NCBI GenBank assembly: GCA_964457545.1
Contig: CAYWEN010000001.1
Span: forward strand, 1-24,278
Direction: 5' to 3'
Length of the DNA: 24,278 nt
From: JAGGTJ01 sp964457545
GTDB taxonomy: Bacteria > Desulfobacterota > DSM-4660 > Desulfatiglandales > Desulfatiglandaceae
In this document: positions 15,913 through 23,018 of the stretch, piece by piece
Numbering within the stretch: the stretch's first letter is position 1
Layout of the letters: the number at the start of each line of letters is the position of its first letter
The notes under the pieces: model-generated
What the model was told of the DNA's origin: nothing
What the model saw: only the letters and a program-made list of their open reading frames with translations
The model's database searches: none
Made by a program: the position numbers and the translations under genes

Positions 15913-17883
15913 TTAATCTTCTTCCTTTAGTATTCCCCTTTTTACAAAATCTTCATATACAAAATCGAGATCCAGATTGTGCAATGTTTCCTTTGTGGGA
16001 ATTCCATCCTTGTTCCAGCCTCTGTAATTATAGTAGGTATCCATCAGTTTTTCTTCATATTCGGGAATCCTTTGTTTCCAATGATCCTCGGGCGGACGAT
16101 CATCCTTTCTCCTTAATCCCCTGCGTATATTATTTATTCTTACAAGATTACGATTTCTTGTAGCTATTTTCCACAGTTCCTCTTCATCAACATCCAGTCC
16201 TGCTGCATAGGAGGTCAGAAGAGGCAGATTGTGTATATGATACGGAGGTTTTAATGGAAACGATGACAGGCCTGCACATAAACCAAGGGAGTCATCGATG
16301 TAATGCATTGTTTCCTGCCAGTCTACAAGTTCACATAGCAGATCCGGAGAAGGCCATTCCGGGAATTTTTTACCTTCATCACCCCACTCCAGAATAAAGT
16401 TCTTAAACCTTTCCTCTTTTCCTGTAGGAAGCTGAATCCAGTCTTTTACAAAACCTGCCCTGGCATCTTTGGATAGAGGTCCCTGTGGAATCTGCCCTTC
16501 GATCTGTGTGATATTTGCCTTCTCACCTGTGGCCCACATCAGGTAATAAAGGGGATTCAGTTTTCCCAGTTTGATGGGTATCTGTTCATGTTTTTTGATT
16601 GTGTTATGATCGTATTTTTCTGCTCCCTTTCCTATCCTGCGGGCAGCCCAGTAAACACCATCGGCAAGAATGTCACCAATCCCCTCCCGTCTGACCATTT
16701 TATCAAGCAACCAATAAAATCTTTCCTTGTTGTCAGACGGAAAGCCCGGCATGTCTTCATCTGTCAGAATCCCGGCCTCATAGAGCTCAATGGCAAAGGC
16801 CATAACCTGAGGGGCCGAAAAACCGTCCACTCCATATGATTGGGCAACAGAACCGATATCAAAACCGAAATCAAGGTCATCTGCCATGGCGCCGAGGATA
16901 TAGGTAAGCTTTGTAAAGCATTTCATTACATAGGTCTGTTTTCCGGGAACCTGTATTATTGCACGACATTTTACCGGACAGTTATGGCATGCTATCAATT
17001 TTTGTATGGATTGGTCCATTGTTTTGGACCATTCTTCTGCAATTCTATCATTCCAGAAATCCATCCTTCTTACATTGGCATTTCCCCACGAAAAACTGAT
17101 AGTATGCCATTTTTCGTCATGCAGGGCCATTTCCTGTGGCGATCCGATATATGCCAGTATGGGCGGAACATCCGGAATAGGATTATCCAACCTGTATTGT
17201 ATATAATCCAGTACCTTTCTGCACTCTTGCACAAATTCGCCAGGCTTGGCAATATTAAGATCTGATGAACCTTTTACTGCTATTGCCTTCAGGTTTTTGT
17301 CACCCATTACTGCACCCAGGCCCAACCGGCTGGCACTGCTTTCTTCTGATTCGATGGACGAGAAAAAGACCCTGTTTTCACCGGCAAGGCCAATAGCCAG
17401 AACCTTGACATCGGGTTCCTGCAATTCCTCTTTGATGAGAAGGGCTGTTTCATAGGTGCTTTTTCCCTTTAAATGAGATGCGTCCCGGATTTCCACCTTG
17501 TCATTATTGATCCAAAGGTATACCAGGTCAGATGCCTTGCCGCTTACAATCACCCTGTCATAACCTGCATACTTCAGCTCCGGTGCCCAGTATCCACCCA
17601 TCATTGAAAAACCCATCAAATCGGTCTGGGGAGAGATGGAAGATATAATAGTGCGGTTACTTCCCGGAGCCATTGTACCACATAAAAGACCTGTGCTGAA
17701 TATCAGCAGATTGTCAGGGGAGAAGGGTTCAACTTCGGGAGGAACCCTATCCCATATTATCTTGGCATTGGTGCCTACACCGCCCAGATAAAGTTCCGTT
17801 AATTTTGGGTCACTTTCTACCTTTTCTATGTTTCTTCGGGATAGATCAACTTCTAGATTAAACCCTGTTTCTGCGTACCTCAT
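15913..17883 (-). CDS. bamB: BamB, tungsten-containing active-site subunit of class II benzoyl-CoA reductase (656 aa)
   Basis: AOR-family protein that reduces benzoyl-CoA to cyclohexa-1,5-diene-1-carboxyl-CoA without ATP hydrolysis. It starts at ATG 17883 (agaagggg upstream) with MRYAETGFNLEVDL, as in BamB rather than in aldehyde oxidoreductases. The N-terminal W-bis-metallopterin domain spans about 1-215. Residues named in the BamBC structure are present at the same numbers: E251, E257 and H260 in EMALHDEKWH, and the W ligand C322 in MKCFTKL. The [4Fe-4S] cluster cysteines are C299, C302, C306 and C536 (SLGLCAGLSSFPLKPPYH). Length matches the family. That the numbering matches rests on my memory of the published enzyme. 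Other AOR-family substrates are possible in principle, but bamCDEF next door makes benzoyl-CoA, or a close aromatic CoA ester, by far the best call. Confidence 0.95.
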   Translation of the reverse strand: MRYAETGFNLEVDLSRRNIEKVESDPKLTELYLGGVGTNAKIIWDRVPPEVEPFSPDNLLIFSTGLLCGTMAPGSNRTIISSISPQTDLMGFSMMGGYWAPELKYAGYDRVIVSGKASDLVYLWINNDKVEIRDASHLKGKSTYETALLIKEELQEPDVKVLAIGLAGENRVFFSSIESEESSASRLGLGAVMGDKNLKAIAVKGSSDLNIAKPGEFVQECRKVLDYIQYRLDNPIPDVPPILAYIGSPQEMALHDEKWHTISFSWGNANVRRMDFWNDRIAEEWSKTMDQSIQKLIACHNCPVKCRAIIQVPGKQTYVMKCFTKLTYILGAMADDLDFGFDIGSVAQSYGVDGFSAPQVMAFAIELYEAGILTDEDMPGFPSDNKERFYWLLDKMVRREGIGDILADGVYWAARRIGKGAEKYDHNTIKKHEQIPIKLGKLNPLYYLMWATGEKANITQIEGQIPQGPLSKDARAGFVKDWIQLPTGKEERFKNFILEWGDEGKKFPEWPSPDLLCELVDWQETMHYIDDSLGLCAGLSSFPLKPPYHIHNLPLLTSYAAGLDVDEEELWKIATRNRNLVRINNIRRGLRRKDDRPPEDHWKQRIPEYEEKLMDTYYNYRGWNKDGIPTKETLHNLDLDFVYEDFVKRGILKEED

Positions 17884-17938
17884 TTTTTCCCCTTCTGTTT
17901 TGATAACTCTTTGTTATGTCTTTGGTTTTTGTTGTAGC

Positions 17939-17961
17939 TGATCTTGCAAAAAAACAGATCA
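17939..17961. promoter_or_regulatory. Inverted repeat near bamB start
   Basis: TGATCT and AGATCA are separated by 11 bases (mostly A on the plus strand). The repeat lies 56-78 bases upstream of the bamB start codon, a position suited to an operator or the leader of the mRNA. Confidence 0.35.
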
Positions 17962-17982
17962 ACTAAAAAAAACATATAATAT

Positions 17983-17999
17983 AGACAGTTATATTGTCT
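17983..17999. promoter_or_regulatory. Inverted repeat in the putative bamB promoter
   Basis: AGACA-gttatat-TGTCT, with a nested ACAG/CTGT pair one base shifted. It abuts the A/T-rich block that could be the bamB -10 region, so it is a candidate binding site for a regulator of the bam genes. Confidence 0.35.
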
Positions 18000-18087
18000 G
18001 TTATTGCCCTGTATTTGCTTGTCCAGCAGGCCGAATTTTTACAAGACTGTTATCACCTGTTACGATATGTACCGAAAAAGAAAATGT

Positions 18088-18106
18088 TCAAGGTGTCCTT
18101 GACACC
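18088..18106. promoter_or_regulatory. Two overlapping palindromes upstream of bamB
   Basis: TCAAGG-tgt-CCTTGA (18088-18102) and GGTGTC-ctt-GACACC (18092-18106) share bases, each with six-base arms and a three-base spacer. Two perfect interleaved dyads in 19 bases are unlikely by chance in an A/T-rich spacer and suggest a protein binding site about 205-225 bases upstream of bamB. Confidence 0.4.
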
Positions 18107-18316
18107 GTCTGATTATATCGATTAGAGTCACACACGTGAGTAATATTTAGTGCTATGATAATCTTGTGTCAAGAAAAAAAATGCAATAAATATTCTGTTT
18201 TTCCGACAGTGTTTTTCAGTGTCTGTAAAGGTTCTGTAAATATAACCAATCAAATTGTCTGCTGCCTGAAAGGTACTTCGGGGCACATTGAATTTCTTGA
18301 TAAGGCAATAAGAAAG

Positions 18317-18352
18317 GACAGTTAGTACCAATAGTCGATTTTGCTAACTGTC
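18317..18352. other. Nine-base-pair hairpin upstream of mobB
   Basis: GACAGTTAG (18317-18325) pairs perfectly with CTAACTGTC (18344-18352) around an 18-base loop. On the plus strand only a short T-run (GGTTTTC) follows, so it is at best a weak terminator; a binding site is equally possible. Confidence 0.4.
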
Positions 18353-18382
18353 TGGTTTTCAGTCTGTAAATGATAGCTTTTG

Positions 18383-18480
18383 TACAAGATCAGGGAAACC
18401 AGGGAATTGTGCACAGCCATACAGACATCCTGCAGGGAGTTTTGTAGATTGATACCAAGATTGTGCAAAAAGGCCGTTTA
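18383..18480 (+). repeat. Dispersed intergenic repeat, copy 1
   Basis: Aligns without gaps over 98 bases to 22882-22979 with 67 identities by my count. It begins TACAAGATCA and ends GCCGTTTA. It ends 35 bases before the mobB start codon, so the mobB promoter may lie within or just after it. Confidence 0.8.
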
Positions 18481-18515
18481 AATTGATTATGGGTATAAAA
18501 TAGTTTTATATTGAT

Positions 18516-19001
18516 ATGGCACATATAATAACTGTAATAGGCAAATCAAATTCAGGTAAAACAACCCTTATTGAAAAACTGATCCCGGAGATAAGAAGAA
18601 GAGGATACAGGGTAGGGACAATAAAACATACCCGTTGCAGGCTTGATATTGATAAAAAGGGCAAGGACAGTTGGCGTCACAGAAAGGCAGGGGCAGATAT
18701 GGTCCTTGTTGCGTCGCCTGATGAAATTGTTCTGATCAAGGATGAGGAGAACAGTTCGCTTGATAGTCTTGTAAGATATTTTGATGATATGGATATCGTT
18801 ATTGTTGAGGGATATAAAAGAGAAAATAGACCTAAAATAGAGGTCTTCAGATCGTCAGTACACAGGGAACCTATTTGTCTCAACAGTGATAACCTTATAG
18901 CTTTTGTTACGGATTTGAATGTTGATTTGAAGGTTCCGGTTTTTGGATTAGACGAGATTAAGGAGATAGCAGATCTTATAGAAAAAAGGTATTTATCCTG
19001 A
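18516..19001 (+). CDS. mobB: MobB-type molybdopterin-guanine dinucleotide biosynthesis GTPase (161 aa)
   Basis: P-loop protein with a Walker A GKSNSGKTT at residues 9-17 in the typical MobB start (HIITVIGKSNSGKTTLIEKLI). Also typical are VGTIKHT, DSWRHRKAGADMVL, and DIVIVEGYKRENRPKIEVFR. MobB helps load guanine dinucleotide onto Mo/W cofactors of enzymes such as formate dehydrogenase. BamB itself is thought to carry the metallopterin without the nucleotide, so mobB need not serve it directly, although neighbourhood suggests a shared demand for pterin cofactor. The length is usual for stand-alone MobB. There is no good Shine-Dalgarno before ATG 18516, but no alternative start keeps the P-loop domain intact. 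Confidence 0.92.
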   Translation: MAHIITVIGKSNSGKTTLIEKLIPEIRRRGYRVGTIKHTRCRLDIDKKGKDSWRHRKAGADMVLVASPDEIVLIKDEENSSLDSLVRYFDDMDIVIVEGYKRENRPKIEVFRSSVHREPICLNSDNLIAFVTDLNVDLKVPVFGLDEIKEIADLIEKRYLS

Positions 19002-19185
19002 TATCCCGAAAGCTTTTATCATCTTTTCCGGTTCTTGTGTCAGTTCAGAATCTTAATTGTGCATGCCTGTATATTTTGATTTTTTGCCTTTCCTTAATCC
19101 GGGCAAGGCTGAATATCCTGCAATGACCTTGTTTGTATTGTTGTCAAACGGTTTCAGTGATGATATCTGTTAAAAGATATGGAGG

Positions 19186-19941
19186 CTAAAGAGCTGACAG
19201 CATTTCCCTGACAGCGGTGAGGGTTTCAGGATCATTTTCAAAAGGGGCAATTCCATTCAGATCAGCATCTGCGATATTGTCCCTGTAAGGTATGAATCCC
19301 AGAAAGTTGAAACCCTTTATCTCGTTTGACAGAAAGATTCTTTCCTTTTCAGATCTGACCTTGTTGCCTACCACGCTAAGTCTTTTTATCCCAAGATCAC
19401 GGGATAGCTTTTGGATCTGTTTTGCTGTATCAATACTCCTTTTTCCGGGTTCTACAACCACGATAAGGTGATCAACAGACATGGCTGTTCCACGCCCGAG
19501 ATGTTCCAGGCCGGCCTCCATATCCATGACAACGACTTCATCTCTTGCCAACACGATGTGGCTTAATATGCGTTTCAACATAACACTTTCAGGGCAGACG
19601 CATCCGCTGCCGCCCTTTTTTACGCTACCCATTACCATCAGCTTGATATTTCCCAGCCTGATGGATAATTTTTCGGGCAAATCTCTGACTTTCGGGTTTA
19701 TTTTGAAAAAACCGCCCATTGTTCCAGGTTTTGCTTCTGTGCGTTCCTCTATCAGTTTTTTCATCTGTGATATGGGAACAATACCATCAGTATCTTTAAT
19801 GCCGAGTGCCTGTGCCAGGTTTGCATCCGGGTCTGCATCAATGGCAATGACATCTTTACCCTGATCCGCCATGACCTTTATCATGAATGCCGCGAAAGTT
19901 GTTTTGCCCACGCCTCCTTTTCCGCTTACAGCTATTTTCAT
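19186..19941 (-). CDS. cooC: CooC-type carbon monoxide dehydrogenase nickel-insertion ATPase (251 aa)
   Basis: MinD/ParA-like deviant Walker A ATPase: GKGGVGKTT at residues 8-16, DADPDANLAQALG at 36-48. It carries the CooC hallmark C114-V-C116 in GGSGCVCPES, the dimer-interface nickel site of CooC1-type proteins. VVMDMEAGLEHLGRGTA is the Walker B/switch region. It inserts nickel into the active site (C-cluster) of CODH, which points to the Wood-Ljungdahl/CODH route, used in many Desulfobacterota to oxidise acetyl-CoA. No CODH gene is in the window. Start ATG 19941 has acggag about 10 bases upstream and fits the family; the longer frame to 20079 overlaps the previous gene. It follows the glcD-like gene by 31 bases. 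Confidence 0.9.
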   Translation of the reverse strand: MKIAVSGKGGVGKTTFAAFMIKVMADQGKDVIAIDADPDANLAQALGIKDTDGIVPISQMKKLIEERTEAKPGTMGGFFKINPKVRDLPEKLSIRLGNIKLMVMGSVKKGGSGCVCPESVMLKRILSHIVLARDEVVVMDMEAGLEHLGRGTAMSVDHLIVVVEPGKRSIDTAKQIQKLSRDLGIKRLSVVGNKVRSEKERIFLSNEIKGFNFLGFIPYRDNIADADLNGIAPFENDPETLTAVREMLSAL

Positions 19942-19972
19942 TGCATGTGTCTCCGTATATCTGAAATCGGTT

Positions 19973-21355
19973 TCAGGTATCTGTAAATATTTTTCCTGGA
20001 TTGAGAATTCCTGCAGGGTCAAATGCCCTTTTGATCCTGTGCAAAAGGTCCATCTCTGGCTTTTGTATCTCCATTGCAAGGTAAGGGGCCTTTGTTATAC
20101 CTATACCGTGTTCGCCTGTAATTGTTCCTTCAAGATGAATAACCTTTTGAAACAGCTCCTTGATAATGTATGGAATCTTTTCTGTTTCCCCGGGCCTGTC
20201 TTTGTCAAGCATTATGTTTACGTGAAGATTACCGTCTCCTGCATGTCCAAAGGCGGGTATGGGCAATCTGTAGATATCGCCAAGTCTGGAAAGAAATGCC
20301 ACCAATTCTGCCATCCTGCTGCGGGGAACAACTATGTCCTCGCTGACCTTGTGTGGTTTCAGCTTGAACAGGGATGGTGACACCTTTTTCCGGACATCCC
20401 ATAACCTTTCTGTCTCTTTGCCCCCTTTTGCTGCGTCAAAACGTATTGAACCCTTGTTTATGCATATGGCCTTTATTTTGTCAACCATCTTGTCCATGAC
20501 AGAGCTGTCTCCGTCAACTTCGATAAGGAGCATTGCTCTGGCATTGTGAGGAATGTGTATATCCAGTTCGTCTCTTACGCATTCTATACACCATCTGTCC
20601 ATGAATTCCAGTATGCTGGGGACGGTTTTGTTTCGTATAATATCGGATACGGTTATAACAGCAGAGGAGGGGTCTTTGAAAAAGGCAATCATTGTCCTCT
20701 TTGCATCAGGTTGGGGGATCAGGCGTAGTATGATCTCTGTTATAATTGCAAGCGTGCCTTCAGAACCTGTTATCAATCGTACAAGATCATAGCCGGCCAC
20801 CCCCTTCATTGTACATACGCCTGGACTTATAATCTCTCCATTTGGAAGAACTGCTGTTAATCCAAGGACGTAATCCCTTGTTACACCGTATTTCACTGCT
20901 CTCAGACCACCTGCGCATTCAGCTACATTTCCGCCGATAGTACATGTGTCTGAACTGGCAGGATCTGGCGGATAAAACAGTCCCAAGGCGTTTACGGTCT
21001 GTTGCAAATGACCGGTAATTACGCCTGGCTCTACCCTGCATATCATATTATCCTTATCAATCATAAGGATACGGTCAAGGCGGTTCATGGCAATAACGAG
21101 CCCGCCTTTGACAGGCAATGCCCCGCCTGTCATGCCGGTTCCGGCGCCTCTTGGAATTACCGGGAAACCTCTCTTTGCAGCAAGGGTGATAATGGATGAG
21201 ATTTCCTCCTTGTTTGCAGGCATCACAACGGCATCTGGAGGGTAAATGAGCCTGGTTCCGTCGGAGGAATAATCCGATATGGATTCTTTGCCATGGAGGA
21301 TATGGTCTTTGCCAACGATTCGGGACAGTTCTTTAAGTGTGTTGTCAGAGATCAT
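19973..21355 (-). CDS. glcD: GlcD-type FAD-linked oxidase (glycolate or D-lactate dehydrogenase, 460 aa)
   Basis: FAD-binding PCMH domain at about residues 35-220: PDAVVMPANKEE, PVIPRGAGTGMTGGALPVKGG, DPASSDTCTIGGNVAECAGGLRAVKYG and LITGSEGTLAIITE. The FAD-oxidase C-terminal domain follows at about 221-455, with PAFGHAGDGNLHVNI and EGTITGEHGIG-TKA. This is the GlcD/D-lactate dehydrogenase group. The substrate is a 2-hydroxyacid, but which one cannot be read here, and the usual iron-sulfur partner GlcF is not adjacent. Its ATG overlaps the recR stop by four bases (ATGA), implying translational coupling; the link to recR is probably only transcriptional. Symbol is by family. Confidence 0.85.
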   Translation of the reverse strand: MISDNTLKELSRIVGKDHILHGKESISDYSSDGTRLIYPPDAVVMPANKEEISSIITLAAKRGFPVIPRGAGTGMTGGALPVKGGLVIAMNRLDRILMIDKDNMICRVEPGVITGHLQQTVNALGLFYPPDPASSDTCTIGGNVAECAGGLRAVKYGVTRDYVLGLTAVLPNGEIISPGVCTMKGVAGYDLVRLITGSEGTLAIITEIILRLIPQPDAKRTMIAFFKDPSSAVITVSDIIRNKTVPSILEFMDRWCIECVRDELDIHIPHNARAMLLIEVDGDSSVMDKMVDKIKAICINKGSIRFDAAKGGKETERLWDVRKKVSPSLFKLKPHKVSEDIVVPRSRMAELVAFLSRLGDIYRLPIPAFGHAGDGNLHVNIMLDKDRPGETEKIPYIIKELFQKVIHLEGTITGEHGIGITKAPYLAMEIQKPEMDLLHRIKRAFDPAGILNPGKIFTDT

Positions 21356-21963
21356 GGGATAAATGGTACCCTGCCTTTAAGGGCATATTTTACTGTCATA
21401 CGGTCCATGTATTTCAGATCCCCTCCCATGGGAATTCCTGATGCTATTTTTGATATTTTTAAATCAGGTTTTTTTTCTGAAATGAGTTTGACAAGGAAAG
21501 ACGCGGTTGTTTCTCCTGCTGTAGATGGATTGGTGGCGATTATCACCTCGGTGATTTTTTCTCTGTCGATTCTGTGAATAAGCTGTTCTATCTTCAAATC
21601 TTCCGGACCTATTCCATCCAAAGGAGAAAGTACCCCGTGTAATACGTGGTAGCGACCTTTGAATATGCCTGCATCTTCTATGGCCATCTGGTCACCAGGG
21701 GCCTCTACCACACATATGGTGCCATCAGAACGGCCAGGGTCAGCGCATATGGCGCATGGGTCTGTATCCGTAAGATTAAAACATGTAGAACACAGGGTGA
21801 TCTTTTCCTTGACATCTACAAGGCTTCTGACCAGATCTTCAACCAGTTCGCGCCTGCTTTTCAATACAAAAAGGGCCATTCGTGTGGCTGACTTCTGTCC
21901 TATTCCCGGAAGCCTGGACAATTGTTTGATCAGATTGTTAAGTGGCTTGGGATATGTGTTCAT
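21352..21963 (-). CDS. recR: Recombination mediator RecR (203 aa)
   Basis: Helix-hairpin-helix start PLNNLIKQLSRLPGIGQKSATRMA, zinc finger C58-ST-C61 ... C70-AI-C73, then the Toprim domain (ICVVEAPGDQMAIEDAG, YHVLHGVLSPLDGIGPEDL, EVIIATNPSTAGETTA) and the C-terminal ASGIPMGGDLKYMDRMT with ALKGR. With RecO and RecF it loads RecA at gaps. Length is normal. ATG 21963 has only a weak Shine-Dalgarno. A 280-base spacer separates it from ybaB; it may therefore have its own promoter. Confidence 0.97.
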   Translation of the reverse strand: MNTYPKPLNNLIKQLSRLPGIGQKSATRMALFVLKSRRELVEDLVRSLVDVKEKITLCSTCFNLTDTDPCAICADPGRSDGTICVVEAPGDQMAIEDAGIFKGRYHVLHGVLSPLDGIGPEDLKIEQLIHRIDREKITEVIIATNPSTAGETTASFLVKLISEKKPDLKISKIASGIPMGGDLKYMDRMTVKYALKGRVPFIP

Positions 21964-22243
21964 AACAAATAATGCTCACTTGCAGGTGTTCGGTTTTGTT
22001 CAGGGCAGGGAAGAACAGAAAACATGACAACCACCTGTTTTTTTGCGGTTTATGGGTTTTTCTACGTACGGGCTTTGGTGCTTGCTGATTTTGTAACAAA
22101 TATCCTGTTTCTGAAAAAGGCCCCAGGTTTTAGACAGTGGGTATAAATACCACCAGATGCATAGAATAAAAACATGTATGATGCCTGCAGGTATGGCCGG
22201 ATTCAGGAACCCTGGCTGCTTTCTGGTATGAAAATGTGGTATG

Positions 22244-22573
22244 TTACATCATACCTTGAAGGCCAGGCATGTTCATACCTTTTGTAAGCTTTCCCATCTC
22301 GGCATTAACCATTTCTTTGGCCTTTGATAATGCATCGTTTACAGCGGCCTGGACCAGATCCTGGAGCATATCCACATCTTTAGGGTCAACAACTTCAGAA
22401 TCTATGTTTATGGACAGTATTTCCTGTCTGCCATTGGCTGTAACCTTAACCATGCCGCCACCTGCAGATCCTTCTACTGTTTTGGCCCCTACCTCCTCCT
22501 GAAGTTTGGCCATCTTGGCCTGCATTTGCTGTGCCTGCTTTAGGAGTTGACCCATGTTTGGCATACCTTTCAT
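22244..22573 (-). CDS. ybaB: YbaB/EbfC family nucleoid-associated protein (109 aa)
   Basis: Small DNA-binding protein of the YbaB/EbfC family. The typical N-terminal helix GQLLKQAQQMQAKMAKLQEE is followed by the glycine-rich GSAGGGMVKVTANGRQEILSI strand region and the helix DMLQDLVQAAVNDALSKAKEM. A methionine-rich tail ends the chain. It forms dimers and acts in the cytosol on the nucleoid. ATG 22573 has a strong aggaggt 7-8 bases upstream. Gene order dnaX-ybaB-recR is conserved widely, although here both spacers are unusually long (445 and 280 bases). Confidence 0.96.
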   Translation of the reverse strand: MKGMPNMGQLLKQAQQMQAKMAKLQEEVGAKTVEGSAGGGMVKVTANGRQEILSINIDSEVVDPKDVDMLQDLVQAAVNDALSKAKEMVNAEMGKLTKGMNMPGLQGMM

Positions 22574-23018
22574 AATATCTACCTCCTGGATTGGTTTTTG
22601 TCCGTAAAATGATCATTTTGCTTGTATTGTTATGAGCATCAATTCTTGAGATACATCTCTGTTTTCAGAATTTGAGTATACCCTGATTTTGTGCAAAGTG
22701 CATCATTTGTGGATAAAAAGTAAACGGTACTCCGGTTATGTTGTTAATTGTTGATAATATGAGCAGGTTGACAGTGCCTCTGTTGAAACTGCATTTTGTT
22801 TTTTTATATAAAACTATCATCCATTCATAAATAGATTATGGTCACTGTCCGGTTCCCAATACAAAAAATGGGATATCTTTTTACAAGATCAAGGAAATCA
22901 AGGGATCATGCGGAAGAGTACAGATGGCGCACAGGGAATACCGCAGGTTGACATCAGGGTTGTACGCAAAGGCCGTTTATGGATGGAAACTGTTTATTTA
23001 CAGGCCTGCCAATGTCAG
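22574..23018. other. Intergenic region between dnaX and ybaB
   Basis: 445 bases without a supported gene. It holds copy 2 of the dispersed repeat at 22882-22979, which starts 40 bases past the dnaX stop. A TATACT at about 22678-22683 on the minus strand might be the -10 of a ybaB promoter, but no good -35 accompanies it. Confidence 0.5.
22882..22979 (+). repeat. Dispersed intergenic repeat, copy 2
   Basis: Gap-free match to 18383-18480 (67 of 98 bases by hand count) and, in opposite orientation, to 9133-9230. Best-kept blocks are the first 10 bases, CAGGGAATAC about 50 bases in with the following 20, and the final GCCGTTTA. Confidence 0.8.

Larger units (their letters stand above)
17884..18515. 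other. Regulatory region between divergent bamB and mobB
   Basis: No gene is supported in these 632 bases. They contain four inverted repeats (17939-17961, 17983-17999, 18088-18106, 18317-18352) and one copy of the dispersed repeat (18383-18480). The bamB promoter must lie here; A/T-rich tatattatatg around 17973-17983 on the minus strand could be its -10, but I see no matching -35, so an activator-dependent promoter is possible. Confidence 0.55.

Noticed and set aside
18128..18331. 67-codon minus-strand frame between bamB and mobB
   Set aside because: TTG start, no ribosome site, low-complexity A/T-driven composition, and it overlaps one arm of the 18317-18352 hairpin.
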